DNA from: Alishewanella tabrizica
GTDB lineage: Bacteria; Pseudomonadota; Gammaproteobacteria; Enterobacterales; Alteromonadaceae
Reading direction: 5' to 3'
Length of the DNA: 64,000 bases
NCBI RefSeq assembly: GCF_014652375.1
Contig: NZ_BMYR01000003.1
Coordinates: forward strand, 186,001-250,000
Shown here: positions 26,666 to 36,265 of the stretch, in pieces
How the letters are laid out: each line of letters starts with the position of its first letter
Position numbering within the stretch: the stretch's first letter is position 1
Made by a program: the position numbers and the translations under genes
The notes under the pieces: generated by a model
Database searches by the model: none
Told to the model about the DNA's origin: nothing
What the model saw: the letters and a program-made list of their open reading frames with translations, nothing else

Positions 26666-26692
26666 TTAGTCGTAACGGATGGATAAAAGGTT
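26666..26692 (-). promoter_or_regulatory. Candidate autoregulated ECF-type promoter
   Basis: On the minus strand AACCTT (26692-26687) and CGACTAA (26672-26666) give AAC-N17-CGACT, the layout of ECF-dependent promoters (AAC at -35, CG-rich -10). It lies about 30-55 bases upstream of the sigma-factor ATG. Confidence 0.4.
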
Positions 26693-27108
26693 TAAATGCG
26701 ATTCAACTATTTTTTCAGATGCATCGATTATCAATTTTTTATGAAAAAAGGTGTTGCAGAGGTATCTTTTAAGGACAAGGCGCAAACGTAATGCGTGATG
26801 TGTTAGCCTGATTTTGTAATTTAATTACACTTAGATAGAGCTTTTACACTTCAGCTTTTCTTGTTGATGCTTTCGATTATATAAGTCTCTTCAAGAGTCA
26901 TAGTTATTTTTTACTTTGTATATCAATTGCTTTCCTTGATTGCGCTGACTGATTTTGTCAGAAACCCCCTAAGATCAGTATAAGTGAATATTATTAATCT
27001 GTTTGATTATTTCTTCTCGTTTGTCAGTTTGTAACGCATCTTGTAAATTTATTACGTGACCAGCAGTAGTGGTGCACACAACATACTTTTTTGCAGGAGA
27101 GACCAGAC
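26693..27108. other. Non-coding gap before the small TPR-like gene
   Basis: AT-rich. It holds the left operon's upstream region and the promoter of the next gene. A short inverted repeat CTGACTGATTTTGTCAG lies near 26946-26962. No small gene is convincing. Confidence 0.45.
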
Positions 27109-27633
27109 ATGACTATTTCAACTCGTAAATTTATTACCAGCCTGGCGGTGGTACTGTTGTCGTCAAGTCCATTGCTCGCTTCTGCGGCGGGAAATGGCTA
27201 TAAGATGGCGTTAATTGAAGATGCGCCTGGGGCTGAATATATAAAGGCCGGTCAGTTTGCGCAAGCTATTGAGTTAGCGCAAAGTACGCGTATTGCCGAC
27301 AGTGAACCTTTTTATCGTCAAGTAAGCTTATGTGTGTCATACAGCCGTACTGGGCAGTTTGAGCTGGCCGAAACCGCTTGTAACGACGCCGTACAATTAG
27401 CAGCAACCTTACAAGCTGTGCCGCGTTCAACAAAACGTGAAATGCGCGCGTTAGCCCTAAACAACCGGGGCGTAATGAGCCTAGTTGCAGGCGACAAAGT
27501 GGCGGCGCTACAAGATTTTATGGAAGCAGTACGCTTAGATAACTCAGATCTTACTTTAGCAAATCTTGAGCGTTTAACCGTAAGTATTAATGGTAATGAT
27601 ATTCAGGAAATTGCGCTGCAAGCTGCAGAGTAA
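27109..27633 (+). CDS. Exported small TPR-like protein, unknown function
   Basis: 174 residues from the ATG at 27109, eight bases after AGGAGA; a TTG at 27091 overlaps that ribosome site. A signal peptide (about 1-26, LLASAA) is followed by alpha-helical pairs resembling two or three degenerate TPR units (YIKAGQFAQAIELAQ, YSRTGQFELAETACNDAVQLA, NNRGVMSLVAGDKVAALQDFMEAVRLD). Two cysteines (SLCVS, TACND) may pair. Expected to be periplasmic and to bind a partner. It is a single gene with its own terminator. Confidence 0.78.
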   Translation: MTISTRKFITSLAVVLLSSSPLLASAAGNGYKMALIEDAPGAEYIKAGQFAQAIELAQSTRIADSEPFYRQVSLCVSYSRTGQFELAETACNDAVQLAATLQAVPRSTKREMRALALNNRGVMSLVAGDKVAALQDFMEAVRLDNSDLTLANLERLTVSINGNDIQEIALQAAE

Positions 27634-27653
27634 TGGCAAAGGAATGTGCGTTC

Positions 27654-27679
27654 AAGCCCAGCATTATGCTGGGCTTTTT
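27654..27679 (+). terminator. Rho-independent terminator
   Basis: An 11-bp perfect stem (AAGCCCAGCAT / ATGCTGGGCTT) with a one-base centre, followed by TTTTTC-type tail. It ends the TPR-like gene and lies five bases before the convergent next gene's stop codon. Confidence 0.85.
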
Positions 27680-27684
27680 CGTCT

Positions 27685-28176
27685 TTATAATGTAAAAGCG
27701 CTACCATCTTTAGCGGTAAAGCTCTTGTCGCCACGGCTACGACAGCTCACCTGACGACCAGTAACTAAACTAAACCAGCTGCATTGCGGCTCGGTAGTTT
27801 GTAATTGAATATCATCAATACCTGCTGCATCTCTGCTACCTTGCTCGCCGCCTCGGTTTAAAATTAGCTCAACATGCCTGCCCTGGTTTTGTAACAGCAA
27901 GGCTTCAGGCGCTTCGCGATGCCCGGTTAAACCAATAAATTGGCTGGGATCGGCCAAACCACTAGTACTACCATCGGCAAAAAATGCTAACAATTGCTGA
28001 TAGTAAACGACATAACTGGCCACTGCCTGGTGAGAACCCCGCGCTAGCGGAAAGGTTTTATCTAAAAAGCCTTTTGAGTAATCCATAATTTGTTTTACAT
28101 GGCTTTCGTTCAGCTGATTAATCATATTAATTTCATGCTGAATCTGCAGTTGTTGTGAATTTGCTAATGTCGTCAT
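27685..28176 (-). CDS. Stand-alone malate synthase G-like small domain (no catalytic barrel)
   Basis: 163 residues from the ATG at 28176, preceded by GAGGAAG; the TTG at 28206 is less likely. Residues about 35-125 read like the small insertion domain of malate synthase G: GFLDKTFPLARGS, DGSTSGLADPSQFIGLTG, then APEALLLQNQGRHVEL and DAAGIDDIQL, lining up with E. coli GlcB as I recall it (FLDESLPLENGS, TPAQFVGYRGDAAAP, LLKNNGLHIEL). The TIM-barrel with the catalytic Arg, Glu and Asp residues is missing, so it cannot be a malate synthase alone. It ends with an unrelated basic/Cys-containing tail (QVSCRSRGDKSF). Divergent from a large XRE regulator. Role unknown; perhaps a binding or regulatory protein. 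Confidence 0.75.
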   Translation of the reverse strand: MTTLANSQQLQIQHEINMINQLNESHVKQIMDYSKGFLDKTFPLARGSHQAVASYVVYYQQLLAFFADGSTSGLADPSQFIGLTGHREAPEALLLQNQGRHVELILNRGGEQGSRDAAGIDDIQLQTTEPQCSWFSLVTGRQVSCRSRGDKSFTAKDGSAFTL

Positions 28177-28343
28177 TTTCTCTTCCTCATCGGGTAGGGT
28201 AATCAATGGCCTCTGATAAGGCTTCTTCCTTTACGCCCTTTGTCTTTCAAAAATCCATTGGGCAAAAAAAGTGTTTTAGTGCATTTCATTTGTCAGATTT
28301 CCCGCGATAGCTTTTGCTATTGCTTGAAAACTAGTCTAGATTA

Positions 28344-28391
28344 AATTTCAGCATAATTTCACAATAAAAATTTTACAGTGTGAATTTTACA
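28344..28391 (+). promoter_or_regulatory. Tandem direct repeats in front of the XRE regulator gene
   Basis: AATTTCACA at 28355, AATTTTACA at 28369 and again at 28383 are exactly 14 bases apart; a partial copy AATTTCAGC starts at 28344. The last copy ends three bases before the ATG. Such an array covering the start region fits binding by an oligomeric repressor, most simply the XRE protein itself. No Shine-Dalgarno sequence lies in front of that ATG. Confidence 0.5.
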
Positions 28392-28393
28392 AA

Positions 28394-29899
28394 ATGAAAA
28401 TAAACAAAAGCCTGCTACGTAAATCACATTTTCTTGGTACAAAGATAAGAAATTTGAGAAAACGTAATAATTTAACTATAGAAGACTTATCTACACGCTG
28501 TGTTCGCTTAAACCCAGAAGCGGCACCTTCTGTATCGTATTTGTCTATGATTGAACGTGGTAAGCGAGTTCCCAGTGTTGAGATGCTGGAAGTGATTGCC
28601 CAAGTATTTCAAAAAGAGCTGGGGTGGTTTTTAGATAGTGAAGCGGAAGAGCAAGATCTAGTATTGCCCAAACAGAGTAAAGGCGGGCTTAACGGCATGC
28701 CATTGGAACCCAGTTTTCTATTTAATACCGACATTTTACAAATCGCCATTCCTGAGCTTCTAGCACAAACCGGCACCAGTGGTCGGCAATTTGCACAGTT
28801 ATTGATTCGCGCACACCAAGAGCATCATCAAAATCACTTTCCTGAGTTAGAGCGTGCCGCTGAAGAGATCGGGTTAAAACGTTTACCATTATCGGTAGAC
28901 GATTTACTTCAAATTGCCAAACAGCTGGGTTTAACCATTCGCTGGTATGAAGAGGCTCCGCGAGAAATTTTAGATGAGTTAGGCGTGATATCACAAAATA
29001 TTGGTACTTCCTATTTTACCCCGCCCAAAACGCTATTTTTAAATCATATTTTACAGCAGTGGCCTACGCGACTGAAATATGAATTAGCGGTGCATATTGG
29101 CCATGCCGTACTTCATAACAAAGATGGTGTAAAAAGCTCAATGGCGGTAGGCGGCGCCCATGATGATGTGTTTACTGATTATGGGAGCATGGCGCCGCAA
29201 GATGTTTTGCATGCTTGGCGTGATTTTGAATCCAGTTTTTTTGCTGGCGCCTTATTGTGCCCAAAGCAAGCGTTTCGGCAATTATTAGAACGACGTGGTT
29301 ATGAGATTGCCAGTCATTTACAAGCAGAAGTTTCAGCATCCGTTGCGATGCGGCGGATGACAGCAGTATCGCCTTATCCACATTGGCACTATTTTGATGC
29401 TTACAGTCCAGGGAAGTTAAAAGCTGTCTATCGAGGGAATGGTATTCCGTTGCCTTGGGGCAATATGCGGCAAGTCACTGATCCTTGTCAACACTGGGCG
29501 GTGTTTCGCATGTTTGATGTAAAAGACGTTGGTAGCTCAGCGCAGCTTTCACTGCTAGATGTAAACGGAGAGCCTAGAATTTATTGCTGCGAATCGACCA
29601 AGGTTAAAGATTTGGCGGGTAACAATCATGTTCTTTGTGCAGGGATTGATTTAAATCAGGCAATTACAGCACAAGGTATTGATGCCGCTAGCATGGCACA
29701 GGAGATGAAAACCCGCTGTATCCAATACGGTGGCGCCGCTACGGTGCCACAGAGTATTCAAAGTACATTAAAGCGGGTCGCCAATATTCTCAATATTAAC
29801 TGGGTCAGTCGCAGTATGACGAAGCCAGCGCAACTAATTTGTACCAGAGGCGGTCGCTGTCCAAGGGCGCCAAGCTGCTACCAGTGCCCGGAGCAGTAA
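28394..29899 (+). CDS. Large XRE-family regulator (DUF3612 / RamB-ScfR-like)
   Basis: 501 residues. A Cro/CI-type helix-turn-helix is at about 12-70 (GTKIRNLRKRNNLTIEDLS, SVSYLSMIERGKRVPS). A middle region (about 130-290) contains RLKYELAVHIGHAVLH, resembling an M78/IrrE zinc peptidase helix in which HExxH has become HIGH, so the Glu is missing. The C-terminus carries a cysteine cluster (CTRGGRCPRAPSCYQCPEQ). I believe this is the HTH-DUF3612 architecture, related in layout to RamB/ScfR regulators of glyoxylate, acetate or propionate metabolism. It is divergent from a malate-synthase-like domain gene, which agrees with that pathway. The effector may be an acyl-CoA. No ribosome site is visible at the ATG. 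Confidence 0.83.
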   Translation: MKINKSLLRKSHFLGTKIRNLRKRNNLTIEDLSTRCVRLNPEAAPSVSYLSMIERGKRVPSVEMLEVIAQVFQKELGWFLDSEAEEQDLVLPKQSKGGLNGMPLEPSFLFNTDILQIAIPELLAQTGTSGRQFAQLLIRAHQEHHQNHFPELERAAEEIGLKRLPLSVDDLLQIAKQLGLTIRWYEEAPREILDELGVISQNIGTSYFTPPKTLFLNHILQQWPTRLKYELAVHIGHAVLHNKDGVKSSMAVGGAHDDVFTDYGSMAPQDVLHAWRDFESSFFAGALLCPKQAFRQLLERRGYEIASHLQAEVSASVAMRRMTAVSPYPHWHYFDAYSPGKLKAVYRGNGIPLPWGNMRQVTDPCQHWAVFRMFDVKDVGSSAQLSLLDVNGEPRIYCCESTKVKDLAGNNHVLCAGIDLNQAITAQGIDAASMAQEMKTRCIQYGGAATVPQSIQSTLKRVANILNINWVSRSMTKPAQLICTRGGRCPRAPSCYQCPEQ

Positions 29900-29921
29900 C
29901 CACGCTAATGATGGAGTGCAT

Positions 29922-31007
29922 ATGAAAAAAGAACAGCCTATTAGTGAGGCTCTTATTCAAGATCCTGAACAAGAGCGTGTTAATGAAAGACTTAATGCCA
30001 GCCAAAACGCCAAGGTTGCAGTAGTTGAAAATATTATTGCAGCTCATGCGGCGGGTGATATGCATCAGCTATCGGCACATTTGCTGGCAATGTTGGAGGG
30101 TATATCTCCAGATGATTTATCGCAATTAAGTAAAGCCTTGAACAAAGGTGAGCCCGTTCAAACAGAATCTCGTCGTCTTAAATCTGATCAGCTGTTGGCA
30201 GTAGATTGGCGGGACGGCGGATATCCTTATAAAAACCGTTTAAGCCGAAAAAGCTATGAGCAGCAGAAATACCATTTGCAAGTAGAGCTGTTGAAAATGC
30301 AACGCTGGGTTAAAGAAACCGGACAACGTGTGGTTGTTCTTTTCGAAGGGCGTGATGCCGCCGGCAAGGGCGGGACTATTAAACGTTTTATGGAGCATTT
30401 AAATCCGCGTGGTGCCAGAGTGGTCGCTTTGGAAAAGCCCAGCGAAGTAGAAAAAGGTCAATGGTATTTTCAACGTTACGTTGCCCAGTTACCCACTAAA
30501 GGTGAAATTTTACTGTTTGATCGCTCTTGGTACAATCGAGCAGGTGTTGAGCGTGTTATGGGATTTTGCTCAGATGAGGAGTATCAATCATTTTTACTGC
30601 AAGTGCCTGAATTTGAACGCCATTTGGTACAAAGTGGCATTCATCTAATAAAACTATGGTTCTCCGTTAGCCAAGAAGAGCAACGGCGTCGCTTTACTGA
30701 ACGAGAAGCACATCCTTTAAAGCAATGGAAATTAAGTCCAGTTGACCTTGCGTCATTAAATAAATGGGATGCTTACACGCAAGCTAAAGAACAGATGTTT
30801 GCTTGCACAGACACTGACTATGCCACGTGGACGGTGATTAAATCAGATTGCAAAAAACGGGCTAGATTAAATGCGATGCGCTATGTGCTGCAACAACTGC
30901 CTTATCCCAATAAAGATCTTGCCGTAGTAGTTGCACCCGATCCACTATTAGTTGGGCGGGCGAATATTATTTTTGAGCATGGGGAACAGGCAAGTTACTT
31001 AGATTAA
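29922..31007 (+). CDS. ppk2: Polyphosphate kinase 2
   Basis: 361 residues from the ATG at 29922, five bases after GGAG; a GTG at 29916 overlaps that site. PPK2 motifs: substrate segment YKNRLSRKSYEQQKY (103-117), Walker A GRDAAGKGG (143-151), NPRGARVVAL, Walker B FDRSWYNRAG (199-208) and a lid region RRRFTEREAHPLKQWKLSPVD. It transfers phosphate between polyphosphate and GDP/ADP (class I type from its single domain). The N-terminal ~90 residues are an additional helical extension. It follows the XRE gene by 22 bases and may be co-transcribed with it. Confidence 0.93.
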   Translation: MKKEQPISEALIQDPEQERVNERLNASQNAKVAVVENIIAAHAAGDMHQLSAHLLAMLEGISPDDLSQLSKALNKGEPVQTESRRLKSDQLLAVDWRDGGYPYKNRLSRKSYEQQKYHLQVELLKMQRWVKETGQRVVVLFEGRDAAGKGGTIKRFMEHLNPRGARVVALEKPSEVEKGQWYFQRYVAQLPTKGEILLFDRSWYNRAGVERVMGFCSDEEYQSFLLQVPEFERHLVQSGIHLIKLWFSVSQEEQRRRFTEREAHPLKQWKLSPVDLASLNKWDAYTQAKEQMFACTDTDYATWTVIKSDCKKRARLNAMRYVLQQLPYPNKDLAVVVAPDPLLVGRANIIFEHGEQASYLD

Positions 31008-31039
31008 GTAAATTTACCCTCAAGAATATAGGCATTTGC

Positions 31040-31075
31040 TGTAACAAGGTATTTAAGTCTTAATACCTTGTTACA
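31040..31075 (+). terminator. Terminator after ppk2
   Basis: A 14-bp perfect stem (TGTAACAAGGTATT / AATACCTTGTTACA) with an 8-base loop and a short ACTTTACC tail, 32 bases after the ppk2 stop. Confidence 0.65.
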
Positions 31076-31165
31076 ACTTTACCTCACAGTGAGTTTGGCA
31101 AGGCTCTGTCAAGGGCGTAAGATTGAATAAATAGCTCACATCAACACGTATAATAGGAAATAACA

Positions 31166-33247
31166 ATGAAAAAAATGACCTTGGTGGCGACAGCCGTTGC
31201 TATTGCACTGAGCCTCTCGGCCTGTAGCAAGCCTGAGTCTTCTGCTACAACAAACACGGTGGCAGAGCAAGCTGCCCCTACACAGCAAGCAGCACTGGTC
31301 TCAGGTGTTGATACGCAGTATTTTGATCAAAGCGTCGCCTTTGGTCAGGACTTTTTCTTAGCCATTAACGGTAAGTGGCTTGCCGACACTGAAATTCCAG
31401 CTGATAAAGCAACCTATGGCTCTTTCCACTTGTTAGCCGATCGCTCACAGCAAGCGGTTAAAGATATTATTGATGAAGTGGCCGCCCGTACCGATTTAGT
31501 TGCAGGCTCTGATGAGCAAAAGCTGGGTAGTTTTTATAACAGCTTTATGGATGAAGCAACTATTGAGCAAAAGGGCTTGTCGCCTTTAGCCGCGCAGTTA
31601 AATGCAATAGTGGCCCTTACCGATAAAGCACAGTTACCTGCTTTATTTGCGAGCTTACAGCGTGATGGTATTGCGATACCCTTTGGTTGGTTTGTTAATA
31701 ACGATGCTAAAAATTCTACTGAGTATGCCGTTTATTTAAGTCAAGGTGGCTTGGGTTTACCAGACAGAGATTATTACTTTAACGAAGACGACGCGTCGAT
31801 TGCCATTATCAACGCCTATAAAACCTATTTAACCGATATGTTTACGCTAGCCGGACACGCTGAGCCAGCTGCGGCTGCTGAACGGGTATATAACCTAGAA
31901 AAAGCCTTAGCAGAGCATCATTGGACGCGTTTAGATAGCCGTAACGCAGATAAAACCTATAACAAAATGACCACAGCCGAACTCAATACGCTGGTAGGGG
32001 ATTTTGATTGGACCGCTTTTGCCTCGGGCGTAAAATTAGACAACTTAGCTGATGTTATCGTGCGTCAACCCAGTTATTTTGAAGGCTTGGCGAAAGTGGT
32101 TGCGGCAACGGATCTGGTGGCATGGCAGGATTATTTAACCAGCAAAACTATCAACAGTTACGCCGATAAACTAAGCAGTAATTTTGCCGATCGCCGTTTT
32201 GCTTTCTACGGCACTACCTTAAGTGGTATTCAAGAACAGCAGCCACGTTGGAAGCGTGCAGTGGATGCTTCAGATCAAGTATTAGGCGAATTAACGGGCA
32301 AATTATACGTTGAACGTCATTTCTCGCCAGAAGCAAAAGCGCGGATGGAAGTGTTAGTGGCGAATGTAATCAAAGCCTACGAAGTGTCTATCAACGAGCT
32401 GGAATGGATGAGTGCTGAGACGAAAATTGCAGCACAAGAAAAACTGAGCAAGTTTACCCCTAAAATTGGGTATCCTGATAAGTGGAAAGACTACTCAACA
32501 TTAGAAATTAAAGCCGATGATTTAGTGGGTAATTTTATTCGTGCCAGTCACTGGGGTTACGATGAAATGGTAAGCAAGTTAGGCAAACCCATCGATAAAG
32601 GCGAGTGGTTTATGACCCCGCAAACGGTGAACGCCTATTACAATCCTGTAAACAACGAAATCGTGTTCCCTGCAGCGATTTTACAACCGCCGTTCTTTAA
32701 TATGGCAGCGGATGATGCGGTAAACTACGGCGGTATTGGTGCGGTCATCGGTCACGAGATTGGTCATGGTTTTGATGATCAAGGCGCGAAATACGATGGT
32801 AATGGTAATCTGCGTAATTGGTGGACAGAACAAGATAAAGCGCAATTCCAAGCGCGTGGGGCTAAGTTAATTGGCCAGTACAATCGTTTTGAGCCACTTC
32901 CAGGTGTTAACGTAAATGGTGCCGTGGCATTAGGCGAAAATATTGGCGACTTAGGCGGTATGACTGTTGCGCTTAAAGCTTATCAATTGTCACTGGCCGG
33001 CCAACCAGCGCCAGTATTAGATGGTTTCACCGGTGAGCAACGTTTCTTTATTAGCTGGGCACAAATTTGGCGTACAAAATTCCGCGAAGAAGCTTTACGT
33101 CGCCAGTTAAGCACGGGTCCACACTCTCCGGCGCACTACCGGGTTATTGGGGTGTTACCGAATATCCCTGAGTTTTACACCGCTTTTGATATTAAAGAGG
33201 GTGATGCCATGTATTTACCGCCTGAACAGCGCGTAAAAATTTGGTAA
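31166..33247 (+). CDS. M13-family metallopeptidase lipoprotein (PepO/neprilysin type)
   Basis: 693 residues. A lipoprotein signal (LSLSACSK, Cys20) anchors it in the envelope. The Zn site is HEIGH at 530-534, with the third ligand Glu591 and Asp595 in GENIGDLGG. Family hallmarks NAYYNPVNNEIVFPAAIL and the typical C-terminal W (VKIW) are present. Cleaves peptides up to a few kDa on the hydrophobic side. AGGAAA lies before the ATG. Ends at a strong terminator. Confidence 0.95.
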   Translation: MKKMTLVATAVAIALSLSACSKPESSATTNTVAEQAAPTQQAALVSGVDTQYFDQSVAFGQDFFLAINGKWLADTEIPADKATYGSFHLLADRSQQAVKDIIDEVAARTDLVAGSDEQKLGSFYNSFMDEATIEQKGLSPLAAQLNAIVALTDKAQLPALFASLQRDGIAIPFGWFVNNDAKNSTEYAVYLSQGGLGLPDRDYYFNEDDASIAIINAYKTYLTDMFTLAGHAEPAAAAERVYNLEKALAEHHWTRLDSRNADKTYNKMTTAELNTLVGDFDWTAFASGVKLDNLADVIVRQPSYFEGLAKVVAATDLVAWQDYLTSKTINSYADKLSSNFADRRFAFYGTTLSGIQEQQPRWKRAVDASDQVLGELTGKLYVERHFSPEAKARMEVLVANVIKAYEVSINELEWMSAETKIAAQEKLSKFTPKIGYPDKWKDYSTLEIKADDLVGNFIRASHWGYDEMVSKLGKPIDKGEWFMTPQTVNAYYNPVNNEIVFPAAILQPPFFNMAADDAVNYGGIGAVIGHEIGHGFDDQGAKYDGNGNLRNWWTEQDKAQFQARGAKLIGQYNRFEPLPGVNVNGAVALGENIGDLGGMTVALKAYQLSLAGQPAPVLDGFTGEQRFFISWAQIWRTKFREEALRRQLSTGPHSPAHYRVIGVLPNIPEFYTAFDIKEGDAMYLPPEQRVKIW

Positions 33248-33291
33248 GCTAAGCAGAGCAGGCAAAGTTAGCCTATTTCTGCTACACTGCG

Positions 33292-33346
33292 GCTGCAGCG
33301 TTAAACGGGATCTGTGTATTTGGCCCGATGACGCGGCAGCTTTTTT
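33292..33346 (+). terminator. Terminator after the M13 peptidase gene
   Basis: A long stem with outer GCTGC/GCAGC, inner GCGT/ACGC and CGGG/CCCG pairs, followed by TTTTTT at 33341-33346. Between here and acnB (33347-33544) I see only promoter-type sequence. Confidence 0.7.
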
Positions 33347-33544
33347 ATTTGCGTTGGTCAGACCACTATAAATAAAAATATCATGTCTGGCTCTTTGTAT
33401 TCAGCAAACTTATAACCAGTATAAGTAGGTCAGGTATAACGCTAATAGGCTTTTCACTTGAACTTTCTTATAATTACCTACATTCATTCACCAGAATGAC
33501 GTTGCAGTGACCAGACTGCAAGCAACGACCTAGAGGACATTACT

Positions 33545-36142
33545 GTGCTACAAGAATATCGTGAACACGTGGCAGAACGCGCCACCCAGGGTATCCCGGC
33601 AAAACCCTTAAATGCTGAGCAAGTTGCTGCCTTAGTTGAGCTGCTGAAAAACCCAACTAAAGGTGAAGAAGAATTTATTTTAGATTTATTGGTTAATCGT
33701 GTACCGCCGGGTGTAGACGAAGCTGCCTATGTCAAAGCGGGTTTTTTAACCGCATTAGCCAATGGTGAAGTCACTAGCAGCCTGATTAGCCCGGAATATG
33801 CTACCGAATTGTTAGGCACCATGATGGGTGGCTATAACATTCAGCCATTAATCAGCCTGCTAGACCATGAAAAATTAGCGCCAATTGCTGCTAAAGCTCT
33901 GTCGCACACTCTGCTGATTTTTGATGCTTTCCATGATGTAACCGAAAAAGCTGATGCCGGTAATGTGTTTGCCAAGCAAGTTGTGCAAAGCTGGGCCGAT
34001 GCCGAGTGGTTTGAAGCCAAACCTGCGTTAGCGGAAAAAATCACTGTGACGGTATTCAAAGTATCAGGTGAAACCAATACAGACGATTTATCGCCAGCCC
34101 CTGATGCATGGTCACGCCCAGATATTCCTCTGCATGCCTTAGCCATGCTGAAAAACAGCCGTGAAGGCATTAACCCAGATCAGCCAGGTACTGTTGGTCC
34201 AATTAAGCAGTTAGAAGCCCTGAAAGAAAAAGGTTTCCCACTGGCTTATGTGGGTGACGTAGTGGGTACGGGGTCATCACGTAAATCAGCCACTAACTCT
34301 GTGTTGTGGTTTATGGGTGACGATATTCCTTTCGTACCAAACAAACGCGGCGGTGGTTTTGTGTTAGGCGGTAAAATTGCGCCTATCTTCTTCAACACCA
34401 TGGAAGATTCAGGTGCACTGCCGATTGAAGTCGACGTTAGCAAGCTGGAAATGGGCGATGTGATCGACATTCTGCCGTTCGAAGGCAAAATCGTGCGTCA
34501 TGGTACAGGCGAAGTGTTAGCCGAATTTACCTTAGCAACTGATGTATTAATTGATGAAGTACGCGCCGGTGGCCGTATTCCATTAATTATCGGCCGTGGT
34601 TTAACCGATCGTGCTCGTGAGTTTTTAGGTTTTGGGCATTCAGACAAATTCCGCCGTCCACAAGCCAAAGTTGATTCAGGCAAAGGCTTTACGCTGGCGC
34701 AGAAAATGGTTGGTAAGGCCTGTGGCGTTAAAGGTGTGCGTCCAGGTACTTACTGTGAGCCACGCATGACCACCGTAGGTTCACAAGATACTACAGGCCC
34801 AATGACGCGTGATGAGTTAAAAGATTTAGCCTGTTTAGGGTTCTCTGCCGATTTAACCATGCAATCTTTCTGTCACACGGCGGCTTATCCTAAGCCAGTA
34901 GACGTAGATACCCACCATACGCTACCTGACTTTATTATGAACCGTGGCGGTGTCTCGTTGCGTCCAGGCGATGGTATTATCCATAGCTGGTTAAACCGTA
35001 TGTTGCTGCCTGATACCGTAGGTACCGGCGGAGACTCACACACCCGTTTCCCCATTGGTATTTCGTTCCCAGCGGGTTCAGGTTTAGTAGCGTTTGCCGC
35101 TGCGACGGGCGTTATGCCACTGGATATGCCAGAATCGGTATTAGTGCGCTTTAAAGGCGAGATGCAGCCTGGTATCACGCTACGTGATTTAGTGCATGCA
35201 ATTCCTTATGTTGCCATTCAAAAAGGGTTGTTAACCGTTGATAAGAAAGGCAAGAAGAACATTTTCTCTGGCCGTATTCTGGAAATTGAAGGTTTACCAA
35301 ACTTAACGGTTGAGCAAGCATTCGAGTTATCAGATGCGTCGGCAGAACGTTCTGCTGCTGGTTGCTCTATCAAGCTGTCAGAAGCCTCTATTGCCGAGTA
35401 CTTAGAATCGAATATCGTCATGCTGAAGTGGATGATCGCTGAAGGTTACGGCGATGTACGTACTATTGAGCGTCGTATCAACGCGATGCAGGCGTGGTTA
35501 AAAGATCCTAAGTTAATGGAAGCCGATGCGGACGCCGAGTACACCGAGGTTATCGAAATCGATCTGGCTGACATTAAAGAGCCTGTGCTGTGTGCACCTA
35601 ACGATCCTGATGATGCCCGTTTACTGTCTCAAGTTGCTGGCGACAAAATCGATGAAGTCTTCATCGGTTCTTGTATGACAAATATCGGCCACTTCCGTGC
35701 TGCCGGTAAACTGTTAGATAAATACAAAGGCCAGTTGCCAACGCGTTTGTGGATCGCACCACCAACGAAGATGGATCAAGCACAGTTAACCGAAGAAGGC
35801 TACTACAGTATTTTCGGTAAAGTGGGCGCGCGCACTGAGATGCCAGGTTGTTCACTTTGTATGGGTAACCAGGCTCGGGTTGCTGAGAACTCAACGGTTG
35901 TTTCTACCTCAACCCGTAACTTCCCTAACCGTTTAGGTCAGGGTGCCGATGTTTACTTGGCGTCAGCTGAATTAGCAGCAGTGGCTTCTATTATCGGTAA
36001 GTTACCAACGGTTGCAGAGTACATGGAATTTGCTAAGCAAATTGATGCGACAGCTGCGGATACCTATCGTTATTTGAATTTCCACAAGATGCCGCAATAC
36101 ACCAAAAAAGCGGATAATGTGATTATTCAACAAGCGGTTTAA
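33545..36142 (+). CDS. acnB: Aconitate hydratase B
   Basis: 865 residues, the same length as E. coli AcnB and very similar from end to end ([10 protein letters not shown] start, [39 protein letters not shown]). The 4Fe-4S cluster cysteines are in [15 protein letters not shown] and [12 protein letters not shown]. It interconverts citrate and isocitrate in the TCA and glyoxylate cycles. The start is GTG at 33545 with AGAGGA upstream; no ATG precedes it. The next gene is yacL, as in enterobacteria. In E. coli the apo-protein binds its own mRNA when iron is low; that is family knowledge, not seen here. Confidence 0.98.
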   Translation: MLQEYREHVAERATQGIPAKPLNAEQVAALVELLKNPTKGEEEFILDLLVNRVPPGVDEAAYVKAGFLTALANGEVTSSLISPEYATELLGTMMGGYNIQPLISLLDHEKLAPIAAKALSHTLLIFDAFHDVTEKADAGNVFAKQVVQSWADAEWFEAKPALAEKITVTVFKVSGETNTDDLSPAPDAWSRPDIPLHALAMLKNSREGINPDQPGTVGPIKQLEALKEKGFPLAYVGDVVGTGSSRKSATNSVLWFMGDDIPFVPNKRGGGFVLGGKIAPIFFNTMEDSGALPIEVDVSKLEMGDVIDILPFEGKIVRHGTGEVLAEFTLATDVLIDEVRAGGRIPLIIGRGLTDRAREFLGFGHSDKFRRPQAKVDSGKGFTLAQKMVGKACGVKGVRPGTYCEPRMTTVGSQDTTGPMTRDELKDLACLGFSADLTMQSFCHTAAYPKPVDVDTHHTLPDFIMNRGGVSLRPGDGIIHSWLNRMLLPDTVGTGGDSHTRFPIGISFPAGSGLVAFAAATGVMPLDMPESVLVRFKGEMQPGITLRDLVHAIPYVAIQKGLLTVDKKGKKNIFSGRILEIEGLPNLTVEQAFELSDASAERSAAGCSIKLSEASIAEYLESNIVMLKWMIAEGYGDVRTIERRINAMQAWLKDPKLMEADADAEYTEVIEIDLADIKEPVLCAPNDPDDARLLSQVAGDKIDEVFIGSCMTNIGHFRAAGKLLDKYKGQLPTRLWIAPPTKMDQAQLTEEGYYSIFGKVGARTEMPGCSLCMGNQARVAENSTVVSTSTRNFPNRLGQGADVYLASAELAAVASIIGKLPTVAEYMEFAKQIDATAADTYRYLNFHKMPQYTKKADNVIIQQAV

Positions 36143-36159
36143 ACGCGCGATAATGGTAA

Positions 36160-36182
36160 AACGCCTGCCTTGTGCAGGCGTT
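36160..36182 (+). terminator. Terminator after acnB
   Basis: Stem AACGCCTGC / GCAGGCGTT with a 5-base loop, followed by TTTGTTTT. It separates acnB from yacL. Confidence 0.88.
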
Positions 36183-36265
36183 TTTGTTTTAGGCGATGCC
36201 GAAGTGTTTAAGCGATCTCGTGCGCCAAAGCAGATGGCTAAACACAATGGATGAGGAGGCAGCGT

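Noticed and set aside
27685-28176. Phasin or generic coiled-coil protein, suggested by the Gln-rich N-terminus
   Set aside because: The middle of the protein matches the malate synthase G small domain much better.
33841-34170. Long antisense open frame inside acnB, with several similar ones further along the gene
   Set aside because: They mirror a highly conserved coding sequence, have no ribosome sites and no recognisable products.
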